From: Liolophura sinensis
Taxonomy: Eukaryota; Mollusca; Polyplacophora; Chitonida; Chitonidae
Reading direction: 5' to 3'
Assembly (NCBI RefSeq): GCF_032854445.1
Contig: NC_088295.1
Coordinates: 29,570,470-29,634,469 of the forward strand
DNA: 64,000 nt
The translations under genes were made by a program, and so were the position numbers. Numbering within the stretch: position 1 is the stretch's first letter; the number at the start of each line of letters is the position of its first letter. This document shows positions 23,701 through 31,472 of this stretch, in pieces. Under the pieces are notes generated by a model. The model saw only the letters and a list, made by a program, of their open reading frames with translations, had not been told where the DNA came from and did no database searches.

Positions 23701-26700
23701 TCAAATATGTAAATACAACAGTTTTTCTTCTGTAACGCTGCACTGTCACATCGCAATCAAACATGTAAATACAACAGTTTGACTACTGTAACGCTGCACT
23801 GTCACATCACAATCAAACATGCAAATACAACACTTTGTCTACTGCAGAGCTGCACTGTCACATCGCAGTGAAACATATAAATACAACAGCTTTTCTTCTG
23901 TAAAGCTGCACTGTCAAATCGCAATCAAACATGTAAATACAACACTTTGTCTACTGGTACGCTGCACTGTCACATCGCAATCAAACATGTAAATAAACAC
24001 TTTATCTACTGTAACGCTGCACTGTCACATCGCAATCAAACATGTAAATACATCACTTTGTCTACTGGTACGCTGCACTGTCACATCACAATCAAACATG
24101 TAAATACAACAGTGTGTCTACTGTAAAGCTGCACTGTCACATCGCAATCAAACATGTAAATACAGCAGTTTTTCTTTTGTAACGCTGCACTGTCACATCG
24201 CAATCAAACATGTAAATACGACACTTTGTCTACTGTAACGCTGCACTGTCACATCGCAATCAAACATGTAAATACAACAGTGTGTCTACTGTAACGCTGC
24301 ACTGTCACATCGCAATCAAACATGTAAATACAAAAGTTTGTCTACTGCAAGGCTGCACTGTCACAGCACAATCAAACATGTGAATACAAAAGTTTTTCTT
24401 CTGTAACGCTGCACTGTCACATCGCAATCAAACATGTAAATACAACAGTTTGTCTACTGCAACGCTGCACTGTCATAGCGCAATCAAACATGTAAATACA
24501 ACACTGTTTGCTGTAACGTTGCATTGTCACAGCGCAGTCAAACATATAAATACAACACTTTGTCTACTGTAACGCTGCACTGTCACATCACAATCATATA
24601 ACATGTAAATACAACACTTTGTCTACTGTAACGCTGCACTGTCACATCACAATCATATAACATGTAAATACAACACTTTGTCTACTGTAACGCTGCATTG
24701 TCACATTGCAATGCACTTTCAGATCATTTGTACATGAGTCTAACTAGCAATTATTGATATTTCAGCGTAATAATGCCTTATACTTTAGGTCAGCATGTTA
24801 TAGCCACAGTCCCACTTAAAGGGATATGGAATCGACGCTGATTAGCTGAGAGTGGAGATTGGGTTTCCTTGGTTACATGTTGCAGCCTTGGTATAAATGA
24901 ATAAACCTTACCTAAAATTCAGTTTAAACAAAGCCTAACCTGACCTTTTCTATCTCTCACACCAGTCAGTCAGAATCCTCTCTCGCTCGCCGATCAGAAT
25001 CGATACTGTTTCCCTTTAAATGTGTGAACCAGTTAAATCTGTCATTAACTTTAAATAATAAAGTAATAATGTCCCTCTAACGTTGTATTAAGACAAAGCT
25101 GGTATATTGAGAGTTAATTCTGACGTAAATTATGAAAAACTGGCCTATCCTGCAGAAAAAAAATATGTAGTAGAATCAACAAGATATTTGACGAAGGATA
25201 GAATAATAATGGCTGTCAATGAAAAAACAGACCAACAACAATCCGAAGTGATGAGTTAGACGACCGAGACAATATAATTTAAGCAAACTTAATATGAAAG
25301 TTAACATGGAAAGAATCATGGTATGCGTTTTGTTTCTCTTTATAGGATACGAAAAAGCACCTCGGTCAAACAGTGCCCGTGTTCTGGTCATGTTCTGGGT
25401 GGCTTTCGTGGGAGTAACACTGGTGGCTTATGTTGCTAACTTATCCGCATATCTGATGACCGTCGCCAACAAGCCAGCATCCCGCTTAACCCCGCCTGTC
25501 CAAGGTGTTCACGATCTGATTGCCAGCAACATCAAATTCGGGACGATCGGTGGCTGGCCAACTCTAAAGGCCCTGGCGTCCTCCGGTAACAACTCCGTGT
25601 CTGAGCTGGCCCAAGCCCTGGAGAGCAGAGGCCAGCACGTGAGCACTGTCCAGGAGGGCATCAACAAGGTGACCAATGAAAACTACGCCCTAGTCATCGA
25701 TAGTGTCATTGCGGACAACGTCGTCAACAGTCACTGCAACATCATGTCCGTCGCAACTATTCCGTCTGATATTAAGTGGTATGCTTTTGCCACAAAACAT
25801 CAACATCACCAGGACTTTGAAACAGCCGTCGCTGAAGCTAAAGAGGACGGCACCATGCGCAGAATAGGCAAGAAATGGCTACAAGAGGAGACGTATTGCA
25901 AACCCGAGCCCAAAACCGATGTCATTGGGGGCGTCTACTTCGCTCCCATCAACATATATCAGTTTGTAGGTCCACTGTGCATCGTAGGTGCTGGCATTGT
26001 CCTTTGCATCGTTGTTACCCTCGTTGAAATCTTCATATATATGTTAGAAACACGGGTAAGTCAGCATGCTAAAAATGCCAAATTCTACAGCAGAACTATG
26101 GTTTTGTAACGTTGTAAAGTGCTAACATCTTTCCGGTGAACAGAGGTTTTCTTTCAAAATGCCTTGTGCAAAGGGAGATAATATAAGGGCAGATAACTCG
26201 TATGGAAGCGTGATGGTCTTCCCTCGAACATGACTGCTATCCCACTGACATGGCTAACAAAAAAGAGTTAAATGCTTTATGAATATGGCGTTCAACGCTA
26301 ATTAATCAGTCAGTTATTAAAGGAACCAATCGTTGTTTGGATGTGATACAATTTTACGAAATTGACGGTTTGAGCATTTGTTCGGCTCGGGGAACTGACA
26401 TGTACACTATGTCTTTTACCAGTGTTTCCGTAAGAGAGATGAAGTAAGCATGCAAGCGTTGAGAGACGAGACTCACTCTGATAACATTGACGGTCTTCAC
26501 TATGGACCAGCCGAGCAGACCGAACCAGCCCCTGCCCCACGTCAGCCCGAGCACTGGGTGTGCTCCTCTGTAAGTTGATGTTTCTTACACTTATATATAT
26601 ATATATGTCATGTATACGAGCAAATATATTTCAAAACTGATTGGCTCATACCCTATTCTAGGTTCACTCTGTACCATTACGACGTACAGCATAGAGAGAG

Positions 26701-27678
26701 AAACCAGAGCAGCGACGACAGTGTGATAGCTGGCAAATACTTGTAGTCAAATACTATTTTAAATACGAATCTTGTTAATTTATGTCAGTTAGGGTTTTAT
26801 TCTAACTACTTGTGTAAATGCAGTTTATTATACGCCACTGGTCTAGAATCAGGCAATACGCTGTGTTCTCATCACATTTAACATAACATTAAAACAATGC
26901 AAAGGGGCTGGGAGAAGTAGTCCACCAGCAGGATCCTGGTTTATACAGGAATACAATAAACTTAAAAATGTACAGCGTAGGGGATAAAACCAGAGCAACG
27001 AGAACAGTGTGGTAGCTTGAAAATGGTTAGACGTAGCACAAGAGGCCGGTTGTTTAAAAGTTTATTGAAAGATAAGGCACACTTAAATCTCGTTACAAGT
27101 CTCATCTTAGTATAACCAAATAACGCTGTAGACTGGGCTAAAGTTAATACAAGATTTAAGTACTAATACACTTAAAAGTGAACAGGCCTTCTCTACGGTT
27201 GTGTGATTGTCACATCTATATTTTCCTGATCGCATCCCCATAAGCCGATAATGTTATCTTGCTCTCAAACGTATGGTAATTTGATAGCCTTTGATGCCAA
27301 CCATTCAATTAAGGAACTGTCAGAAATACATGTACATCGGAATTGAAAATGTCCAGGTCATTATTATTTTTATTATGTTTTATTACATCAGTTTACTGCC
27401 CTGTATTCAAATATTCATTTTTGTTTTCATCCCATCTTGATTAATGATTAGATGTAATGAAGGATTCAGTGGCTGTGGCGTTGTGATGAGCGATATTCAT
27501 TAAACATGACTGCTATTCTACAGTTGTTGCTGATCCTCTGACTTTAACAATGTATTCTCCACCGCTGCGATAGGTTCGTCAAGCACCACTCGCCGGAGGG
27601 CGAAACAACGCGTCAAAGGACGAGATGAGGCGTCTCCATGACAACCTGCAGGATATTCCTGACATCGATGACATCTAA
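5684..27678 (+). CDS. Ionotropic glutamate receptor subunit lacking the amino-terminal domain (8 exons, 533 aa predicted)
   Basis: Ligand-gated cation channel of the plasma membrane. The exons are 5684-5732, 19195-19235, 19744-19935, 20537-20746, 21239-21386, 25346-26055, 26423-26569 and 27574-27678. All boundaries are AG..GT and phases agree at every junction (1,0,0,0,1,0,0). Layout: signal peptide 1-16; S1 about 24-150; M1 about 150-174; pore loop 200-214; M3 225-252 with AYVANLSAY (241-249) for SYTANLAAF; S2 253-400 with the conserved disulfide pair C344/C398; M4 about 417-446; cytoplasmic tail 447-533. Only about 14 residues separate the signal peptide from S1, so the usual 380-400 aa amino-terminal domain is absent. 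Known families with this shape are the rotifer AvGluR1 type, prokaryotic GluR0 and protostome IR receptors. Odd residues: H109 where the carboxylate-binding Arg sits, P104, P285, and W212 at the Q/R site. Extra exons inside the 13.5-kb intron 1 cannot be excluded. Confidence 0.9.
6605..7200 (+). repeat. Repeat family C, copy split by a SINE
   Basis: The segments 6605-6635 and 6901-7200 form one copy: TAAAACAAAGCAGTGACG, TGTGTGATATCTGGCAAATGG, AACTGTTCATACAAATGC, ATGATGTCATCACATTTAAC, AACATAAAAACAATGCAAAG. It is the most complete copy in the window. Confidence 0.8.
6636..6900 (+). mobile_element. SINE family A, full length, with target-site duplication
   Basis: tRNA-like head with A box (GGCTCAGTCGGTTAGTGCGC) and B box (GTGAGTTCAAGTCC), core CACCATAATGTTGGC, tail ending AATAAATAAAT. 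The 13-bp CAAAGCAGTGACG occurs on both sides (6623-6635 and 6901-6913). It splits a family C repeat. Confidence 0.92.
8495..9352. repeat. Minisatellite, 61-bp period, about 14 copies
   Basis: The unit contains GGTTCTGTCAGTGAATCAGT and CCTTCCTAATACAAAATGTT. Unit starts fall near 8528, 8589, 8650, 8705, 8765, 8825, 8889, 9012, 9066, 9135, 9196, 9257 and 9318, with a disrupted stretch at about 8940-9000. It lies in iGluR intron 1. The 130-codon ORF at 8270-8662 runs into it and is not a gene. Confidence 0.92.
10874..10887. repeat. Poly-C tract (14)
   Basis: Uninterrupted C run within intron 1. Confidence 0.95.
11206..11313. repeat. Perfect 54-bp tandem duplication
   Basis: Two adjacent identical units, 11206-11259 and 11260-11313, starting TTTTGTCCTGAATCACAGAT. 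Perfect identity implies a recent event or an assembly artefact. Confidence 0.95.
13171..13209 (+). mobile_element. SINE family A, 3' tail fragment
   Basis: GAGTACGGCGCACAACACCTATCAAATAAATAAATAAAT. A family B core fragment follows directly. Confidence 0.7.
13216..13345 (-). mobile_element. SINE family B, core fragment
   Basis: TTTTCAGTCATATGACGACG and CAGTGCTGCCGTCACTGAAG match the B copies at 38630 and 46830. It ends in a 16-base C run (13343-13358). Confidence 0.65.
13684..13930 (-). mobile_element. SINE family A, minus strand, nearly complete
   Basis: Starts with TTATTTATTTATTTG, then ACGCCGTACTCAAGAATATTTC and the core, and ends in a degraded tRNA-like head. The short ORFs on both strands here are SINE translations. 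Confidence 0.9.
14000..14260. repeat. Degenerate short repeats
   Basis: Several spaced copies of GTCGACAGTG(T/C)TG with GT/TA-rich linkers, then TATGGATATC three times in a row (14229-14258). They are too diverged for a firm period. Confidence 0.5.
14466..14605 (+). mobile_element. SINE family A, 3' half
   Basis: CAACCTGCGGATGGTTGTGG, TTTCCTCCCACCGTAATG, GTGAAATATTCTTGAGTA, and the AATAAATACATC tail. Confidence 0.85.
14915..15129 (+). mobile_element. SINE family A, internally deleted
   Basis: Intact tRNA-like head (GGCTCAGTTGGTTAGCGCGC; B box GTGAGTTCAAGTCC). The core jumps from TTTCCCCCGGGTGAG to ATCTTGAGTACGGCG, losing about 60 bp. Tail AATAAATAAATAAATAAT. Confidence 0.9.
15433..15502. 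repeat. Imperfect 20-bp inverted repeat (hairpin)
   Basis: CCCATAATGTAATAATGTTA (15433-15452) pairs with TAATATTATTACATTATGGG (15483-15502) with one mismatch over a 30-nt loop. It may be a small foldback element. Confidence 0.75.
15510..19190. other. iGluR intron 1, right part: no further exon recognised
   Basis: Several short ORFs but none with splice sites in a usable phase plus receptor-like motifs. At about 18050-18320, short diverged repeats around GAACAATGT(C/T)..TTG are present. A SINE A tail lies at 18676-18742. Confidence 0.45.
18676..18742 (+). mobile_element. SINE family A, 3' fragment
   Basis: GTTGTATAATATTCTTGAGG..ACACCAATCAATTAAATAAATAAATC. Confidence 0.7.
19195..19235 (+). 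CDS. iGluR exon 2: start of S1
   Basis: This 41-nt exon lies between a strong pyrimidine tract ending CCACAG and the donor ATC|GTGAGT. It encodes D-PAWGDKKKVAVII, the typical first beta strand of an iGluR ligand-binding domain, just before the APPF motif of the next exon. It enters in phase 1 and leaves in phase 0. It is too short to find by ORF length and was placed by motif and phase. Confidence 0.8.
19744..19935 (+). CDS. iGluR exon 3: S1 ligand-binding lobe
   Basis: This exon gives 64 codons in phase 0/0, between TTTTTCCACAG and CAG|GTCATT (a weak donor). Residues 31-94 begin APPFIYERDGG and hold YEGLIPDVLKDVTRRTG, which matches the S1 pattern YEGFCxDLxxxxAxxxG. F34 lies where AMPA receptors have the ligand-cage Tyr; GluN1 also has Phe there. 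The end, TWAKMTDVVTNQ, aligns without a gap to the W-x-GMxxEL region that precedes the ligand-binding TxxxxR segment. Confidence 0.9.
20537..20746 (+). CDS. iGluR exon 4: rest of S1 and start of M1
   Basis: This exon gives 70 codons in phase 0/0, with acceptor TACTCAG and donor ATT|GTACGT. Residues 95-164 include GAGPIPKTRSHPRGMHF, which corresponds to APLTITxxRExxxxF. By that gapless alignment the Thr that contacts ligand is P104 and the invariant Arg is H109 (codon CAT, one transition from CGT). FASTLVEHKGWAILIRKP follows as expected, and WLALLAVFII begins M1. Confidence 0.92.
21131..21265 (+). repeat. Triplicated intron-exon junction (46-47-bp unit) at iGluR exon 5
   Basis: Three tandem units, each a T-rich stretch, GTAAA(C/T)(A/G)G and then GTAG(C/A)ACTT(C/G)TACTGACC. 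The exon-like part starts at 21146, 21193 and 21239. Copy 1 has GG instead of AG. Copy 2 has a usable AG but runs into TAG after six codons. Copy 3 is the coding acceptor. Confidence 0.9.
21239..21386 (+). CDS. iGluR exon 5: M1 end, pore loop
   Basis: This exon is 148 nt, entering in phase 0 and leaving in phase 1 (CAAG|GTAATG). Residues 165-213 finish M1 (VALLLTLNNL), cross a charged cytoplasmic linker (YKRDKLQKKD) and form the pore helix FGSFLFAFSTLTWQ. With the next exon the filter reads TWQGYEKAPRS, against M(Q/R)QGCDISPRS in AMPA receptors. That places W212 at the Q/R site. The acceptor region is triplicated; only the copy at 21239 continues into open frame. Confidence 0.92.
22516..22592 (-). 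mobile_element. SINE family A, minus-strand fragment
   Basis: TTTATTTGATTGATGTTTTACTCGGTACTCAAC, then ACGACGGCTAGCATTATTG. Confidence 0.75.
22593..23390. other. iGluR intron 5, no feature recognised
   Basis: Unique-looking sequence between a SINE fragment and the 57-bp minisatellite. Confidence 0.4.
23395..24716. repeat. Minisatellite, about 57-bp period, about 23 copies
   Basis: The unit reads roughly CAATCAAACATGTAAATACA, ACACTTTGTCTACTGTAACG, CTGCACTGTCACATCG. Units vary by substitutions and small indels; the last two carry an extra ATAA (CAATCATATAACATG). It sits in iGluR intron 5. Confidence 0.95.
25346..26055 (+). CDS. iGluR exon 6: M3, S2 and M4
   Basis: This 710-nt exon runs from CTTTATAG|GATAC to ACACGG|GTAAGT. 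It encodes GYEKAPRS, M3 with AYVANLSAYLM, the whole S2 lobe and M4 (about 417-446, ending LVEIFIYMLETR). In S2, GTIGGWPT puts P285 and T286 at the Ser-Thr pair that binds the gamma carboxylate. D332 (YALVIDS) replaces the AMPA/kainate Glu, as in NMDA-type subunits. C344 and C398 are the conserved disulfide. If the donor is not used, the frame stops at 26107-26109 after 17 more residues, giving a possible short-tail form. Confidence 0.95.
26423..26569 (+). CDS. iGluR exon 7: cytoplasmic tail
   Basis: This exon has 49 open codons in phase 0/0 between GTCTTTTACCAG and CTCCTCT|GTAAGT. It encodes CFRKRDEVSM and then an acidic, Pro-rich stretch ending HWVCSS. Basic residues straight after M4 suit the cytoplasmic side. 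Composition is more GC-rich than the flanking intron. It was found by splice sites and phase, not by homology, and could be alternatively included. Confidence 0.75.
26680..26906 (+). repeat. Repeat family C
   Basis: ACAGCATAGAGAGAGAAACC, AGAGCAGCGACGACAGTGTG, CATCACATTTAACATAACAT, ACAATGCAAAG. Lies in the last iGluR intron. Confidence 0.8.
26968..27058 (+). repeat. Repeat family C, 5' part only
   Basis: ACAGCGTAGGGGATAAAACC, AGAGCAACGAGAACAGTGTG, AGAGGCCGG. Directly follows another copy. Confidence 0.7.
27574..27678 (+). CDS. iGluR exon 8: C terminus and stop
   Basis: The acceptor is CTGCGATAG. The exon then has 34 codons, VRQAPLAGGRNNASKDEM to DIPDIDDI, and TAA at 27676-27678. It joins in phase 0 to exon 7, and would also join directly to exon 6 if exon 7 were skipped. 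The acidic C terminus ends in DDI, which might act as a weak PDZ-type ligand, but that is speculative. Confidence 0.75.
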   Translation, partial: VRQAPLAGGRNNASKDEMRRLHDNLQDIPDIDDI

Positions 27679-27697
27679 TCAATGCTCAGAATTTATC

Positions 27698-27703
27698 ATT
27701 AAA
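27698..27703 (+). promoter_or_regulatory. Possible polyadenylation signal (ATTAAA) of the iGluR gene
   Basis: ATTAAA lies 20 nt after the stop codon. It is the common variant signal, but so close to the stop that the true site may be farther downstream. Confidence 0.3.
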
Positions 27704-28720
27704 GTTCTTAAAGCTATCACCGGTCTCCCAACGTACCTGTGCTGAGGAGAGGGACGTCTTAGACTCGTGAACGGAGCAGAAAGCCAAGTTTTTAAATCTG
27801 AAAACGAATCTACCATCTGATGTTTGGGTTAAGGAGAAAATTGTTTTGCAAAACCTCAAACGGCCTCGTGTAAGACTTTGTCCACCATTACCCTGTATTA
27901 TCACATCACGTGCGAACACCTTCAACTGTCATTTATTGACACTCTAGGGAAGTGGTAACAAAGCCATACTCTGTAGGATAAGGGTCCAAAAAGCATAATA
28001 CTACATTAACAACTCTGTTGCCCAAAATGCGTGCTGTGTAATGAACAAGTCATTTGAGGTTTTGTTGAAATAGTATAATATGATGGCTCTCAGGAAAACA
28101 ACAGAGCGAAAAGAATCCGCCATAATGAGTCCGACGACAAGTCCGAACATAACTGATCAAAGGAATGCCCCAATCACAACAGAGTGTATGTCATCCTATA
28201 AACTTTGCCATATATTGCATTTGAGATTTGAAGAAATACTTCATGTTTTGGTGGATGTGTTGAACAAACAAGAAGACCTTTCATTAGAGGCGCACTTAGT
28301 TTTTAATGGCTGCGCTGGAGCTTTAACACACACTATACCTGTACGTTGTATGAATGTAGTACTTGTATTCTGTCATATCGCGTACAAAACTCTATGTTTG
28401 TCGAAAGTATTCTGGCTCAGATTCAGTTACTTTTCGCAAATGGAGACCCATTTTCTGGATATAATATAGGTGTTATCTAATTTTTCAGACTTCATTGTCA
28501 CGAAAGTGTTTGGTAACTGCTTGGCATAGTTTAAACTTCAGTCATGACAAACACATATTTCATGTGTCGATCGCTACTGCTGCACATTTTCCCAGACTTA
28601 CAACCCTCAATTTGGCAAGATAGCCGTATTTAAAGATTTGACCAAAGGATAATTGTTGGTTTATAATTCATCCCACTGAATAGATGCCATGATAGTCTTT
28701 TGGATTTGAACTGTTCTGAT
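27704..28720. other. Downstream flank of the iGluR gene, no gene recognised
   Basis: The 129-codon ORF at 28080-28469 has no recognisable domain, signal or supporting splice pattern. Confidence 0.4.
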
Positions 28721-29270
28721 CAAAATACACAGTAATAGCCCTCTGGATTCCATTTATGTCGAACATAGATTTGTGACAAGGGCAAGAAAAAAACTAATGG
28801 AATGTTGCTGGAATAGGCGTTTCAAATCCAATTATCCGAAACATAGATTTGTCGCTATCTTTAACATAAGACCCAGTAAACACCATGGAAACACTGCTGC
28901 AGTAGGCCCGTGGATTCAAAAGTTTTCGGAACATAATTTCCCGGCAAGCCATGTGAAAAAAAAGGAAATGTTGCCATACTAGGCCTTTAGATTAGAATTT
29001 TCCGGAACGTATGTTTGCAACAAAGAGAAAGTTAAAATCTGGCAAATGCTGCCGTAAAATCTTTTGGATTCGAAATGTCCGGAACATACTTTTGAGACAC
29101 AGGCCAAGTTAAAATCACAGAATGTTGCAGTAATACGCCTTTCGATTCAAATTGTCCGGAACATTGATTTACATCAAGGAAAAGGCAAAATCAAGGCATT
29201 GATGGCATATTAACTCTTCACATTTGAGTTATCCGGAGCATTAAAGTTAAAAAGGACCAAGTTAAAACCG
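28720..29270. repeat. Degenerate tandem repeat, about 77-bp period, 6-7 copies
   Basis: The core TTCAAATT(G/T)TCCGGAACAT recurs near 28845, 28928, 29003, 29081, 29156 and 29233, each followed by a purine-rich stretch and (G)AATGTTGC(A/T)G. Confidence 0.85.
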
Positions 29271-29299
29271 AGGGAGACGCTGTGAAAAACGAATATTTT

Positions 29300-31190
29300 T
29301 TTAATTTATCAGTTTTAATGCCGGGTAAATTTTTACCCATAGTAAATGTCACACAATGTATCCTCCAGTTAAGACGGAACATACGTTGCTAAACAGATCT
29401 CGTATATACTCACTTAAGCTTTACGCGGGTAACACACATGACCTATTTATTAAATTATTAAACTCAACTGTTATCAATATTGCGTTTCTCATTTTTGAAA
29501 TCGCATTCGTTATATATATATATCTATAAAAACATGTACATATGTTGGTGGACATCTTTTCGCGCATTGTTGTTTGTAGCCTGTAGCAATCATGATGTTG
29601 TGGATGTACTGAATAAAACAGAAGACTGTCTAGTGATGCTAAGTGTGGAGTTTGTGTGCTTGATAGGTGGCGGCTTCATATTAATGCATACTACCTCTTA
29701 TGTCATGTAACGCTTATAGCGTCCGTAAAGAAAGCTATTAGCGCTTTATTTTGGTACACTAGTGATGAAAACATTTTGCTAAATTTGATGTATATCTTCG
29801 ATTTTGGACAATATGTGTAATATTGTGTGTAATACTGGGCATTAAAGGTCCACATTTTAGGCATTCCCCCAGAAGAATGTCATCCTTTATTTTATTCTTG
29901 GAAAAAGGTAAGAAAAGGTGCAAAAAACAACAAAAAAGCAACAACAAAACATTGCGATACCATTTTGTTCATTAGCACATAGCTTGGTTACATTAGGAGT
30001 ATAACAAAACAGTATGTTTATCTTCATCTTGCTCATTTTGTGGTAATATTTCATTAATTTTAAGAAACTGCTAATATTTGAAGATTTGTTGGCTGAACAG
30101 TTATAAAATACATTTAATAGTAAAGGTTAAAACACCTTCACTTTCTTTGAATGTGTTAAATAAATAGCAGTAGTGAATTTGTAACTTGCATGTTTTGCGC
30201 GCTATTTTTTTTTTACATATTTAATCGCATATAACTGTGCCAAGAAGAACTGCTATGCTGTTGATGTTGTCTAGTCGTTGTTAGTAATACGCGTAGGCAA
30301 TGTCAAATAGATTCAAACGCTTTTATAACTGAGATTAAGACATTAGCTACTATATATTCCCCTTGTTAGTATGTTTACCTGTCTTAAGCAATCTCCTGTG
30401 TTCTCTTCCGGCTCCAATATATGTACTTAGCTATTCAGCTTGTGAGTTAGCATTAATAGCTATATAAACTTACTACCTGTGACACACGATGTTGTACCCT
30501 TCCTAATGTTAACTGTATGGGGTGATTCGAAAACGGATTTTTATGTAAACGCACAAAGCAGTGCGGTAAAGACAACAAAAAGTGCCAATGCCTAATCCAT
30601 CGAACCCCGTAAGACCTGAATTTATTCACGGATAATGAGTCAGATTTTAAGAATATCACGAAGGACATGTGTACTTTGCCATCGTGCAAAAAGGATCATG
30701 TGGTTCATATCTTGCTCATATCACTGTGGGTGTTGGTGTGGACATAGGTTTTCTAATGTTAAGTTGAACAGTAACTCTACATTCCGTACCCTAGCACCTT
30801 CTCCCAATAGTGACCCCATCGACTGTTGTCCACTCTATTGTTTTGTAAACTCTGTGCCTCTCTGTAACTCCCTTTGAAGTCCGGTCTTCTAAAGGCAGCG
30901 CGTGTGTTTAACCTTAACGTATGTACAAAGCAGACGTGGTGTTTATTCCGTGTTGATATTACGGTGAGTGTACCTCTAGTCATTGATCACATCTCAGAAC
31001 AACTTTAACTTAGAATCAGATGAAGGTTAGTGGGACGTTGTGCAATATCTAATTCTACTTGTCGTTACCCGTTGTCTGTTTACTATTTTGTTATACAAAT
31101 AAAACTATTCGAACATGATACATAATCTGCCTCGTCTCTAATTTCTTAAATAGATTTATGTGTGTTTATTGCATAACCAGAGCTTCTGCT
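29300..31190. other. No gene recognised
   Basis: AT-rich sequence with a short (AT)n at about 29512-29523 and poly-T/poly-A tracts. No repeat or exon could be supported. Confidence 0.4.
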
Positions 31191-31199
31191 TATCTCCTA

Positions 31200-31470
31200 C
31201 ACTCAAAAAGTTAATCTGTTAATTTTAACGGAAAGTCTGTTGGCATAGTGATACTAAAATGCATTCTATTATTATAACACCCCATTGTGTCATATTCAAC
31301 ATAATATTTTGTTGAATTAATAAAATCCTTATGTTGAATTAACAGAATATATGTGTTCTACTTAACACATTCATTATTAACAGAATAATGTGCTACAATA
31401 ACAAAACACATTCTAGCAATACTCAGACAACAGACTTACTTTTAAAATTAGCAGATTAATTATTTGAGTG
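31200..31470. mobile_element. MITE with about 45-bp terminal inverted repeats and TA target
   Basis: The left end CACTCAAAAAGTTAATCTGT and the right end (reverse complement) CACTCAAATAATTAATCTGC stay similar for about 45 bp. TA dinucleotides flank it at 31198-31199 and 31471-31472. The interior is AT-rich and made of AACAGAAT/TGTTGAATTAA palindromic pieces. It has no coding capacity. TA duplication suggests Tc1/mariner-type mobilisation (inference). Confidence 0.88.
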
Positions 31471-31472
31471 TA

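Noticed and set aside
23395-24716. CRISPR-like array
   Set aside because: It is a head-to-tail minisatellite with no unique spacers.
25294-25345. Start of the receptor exon 6 ORF as the true N terminus
   Set aside because: These codons lie upstream of a good acceptor (CTTTATAG) and the exon continues M3 from exon 5 in phase, so they are intronic.
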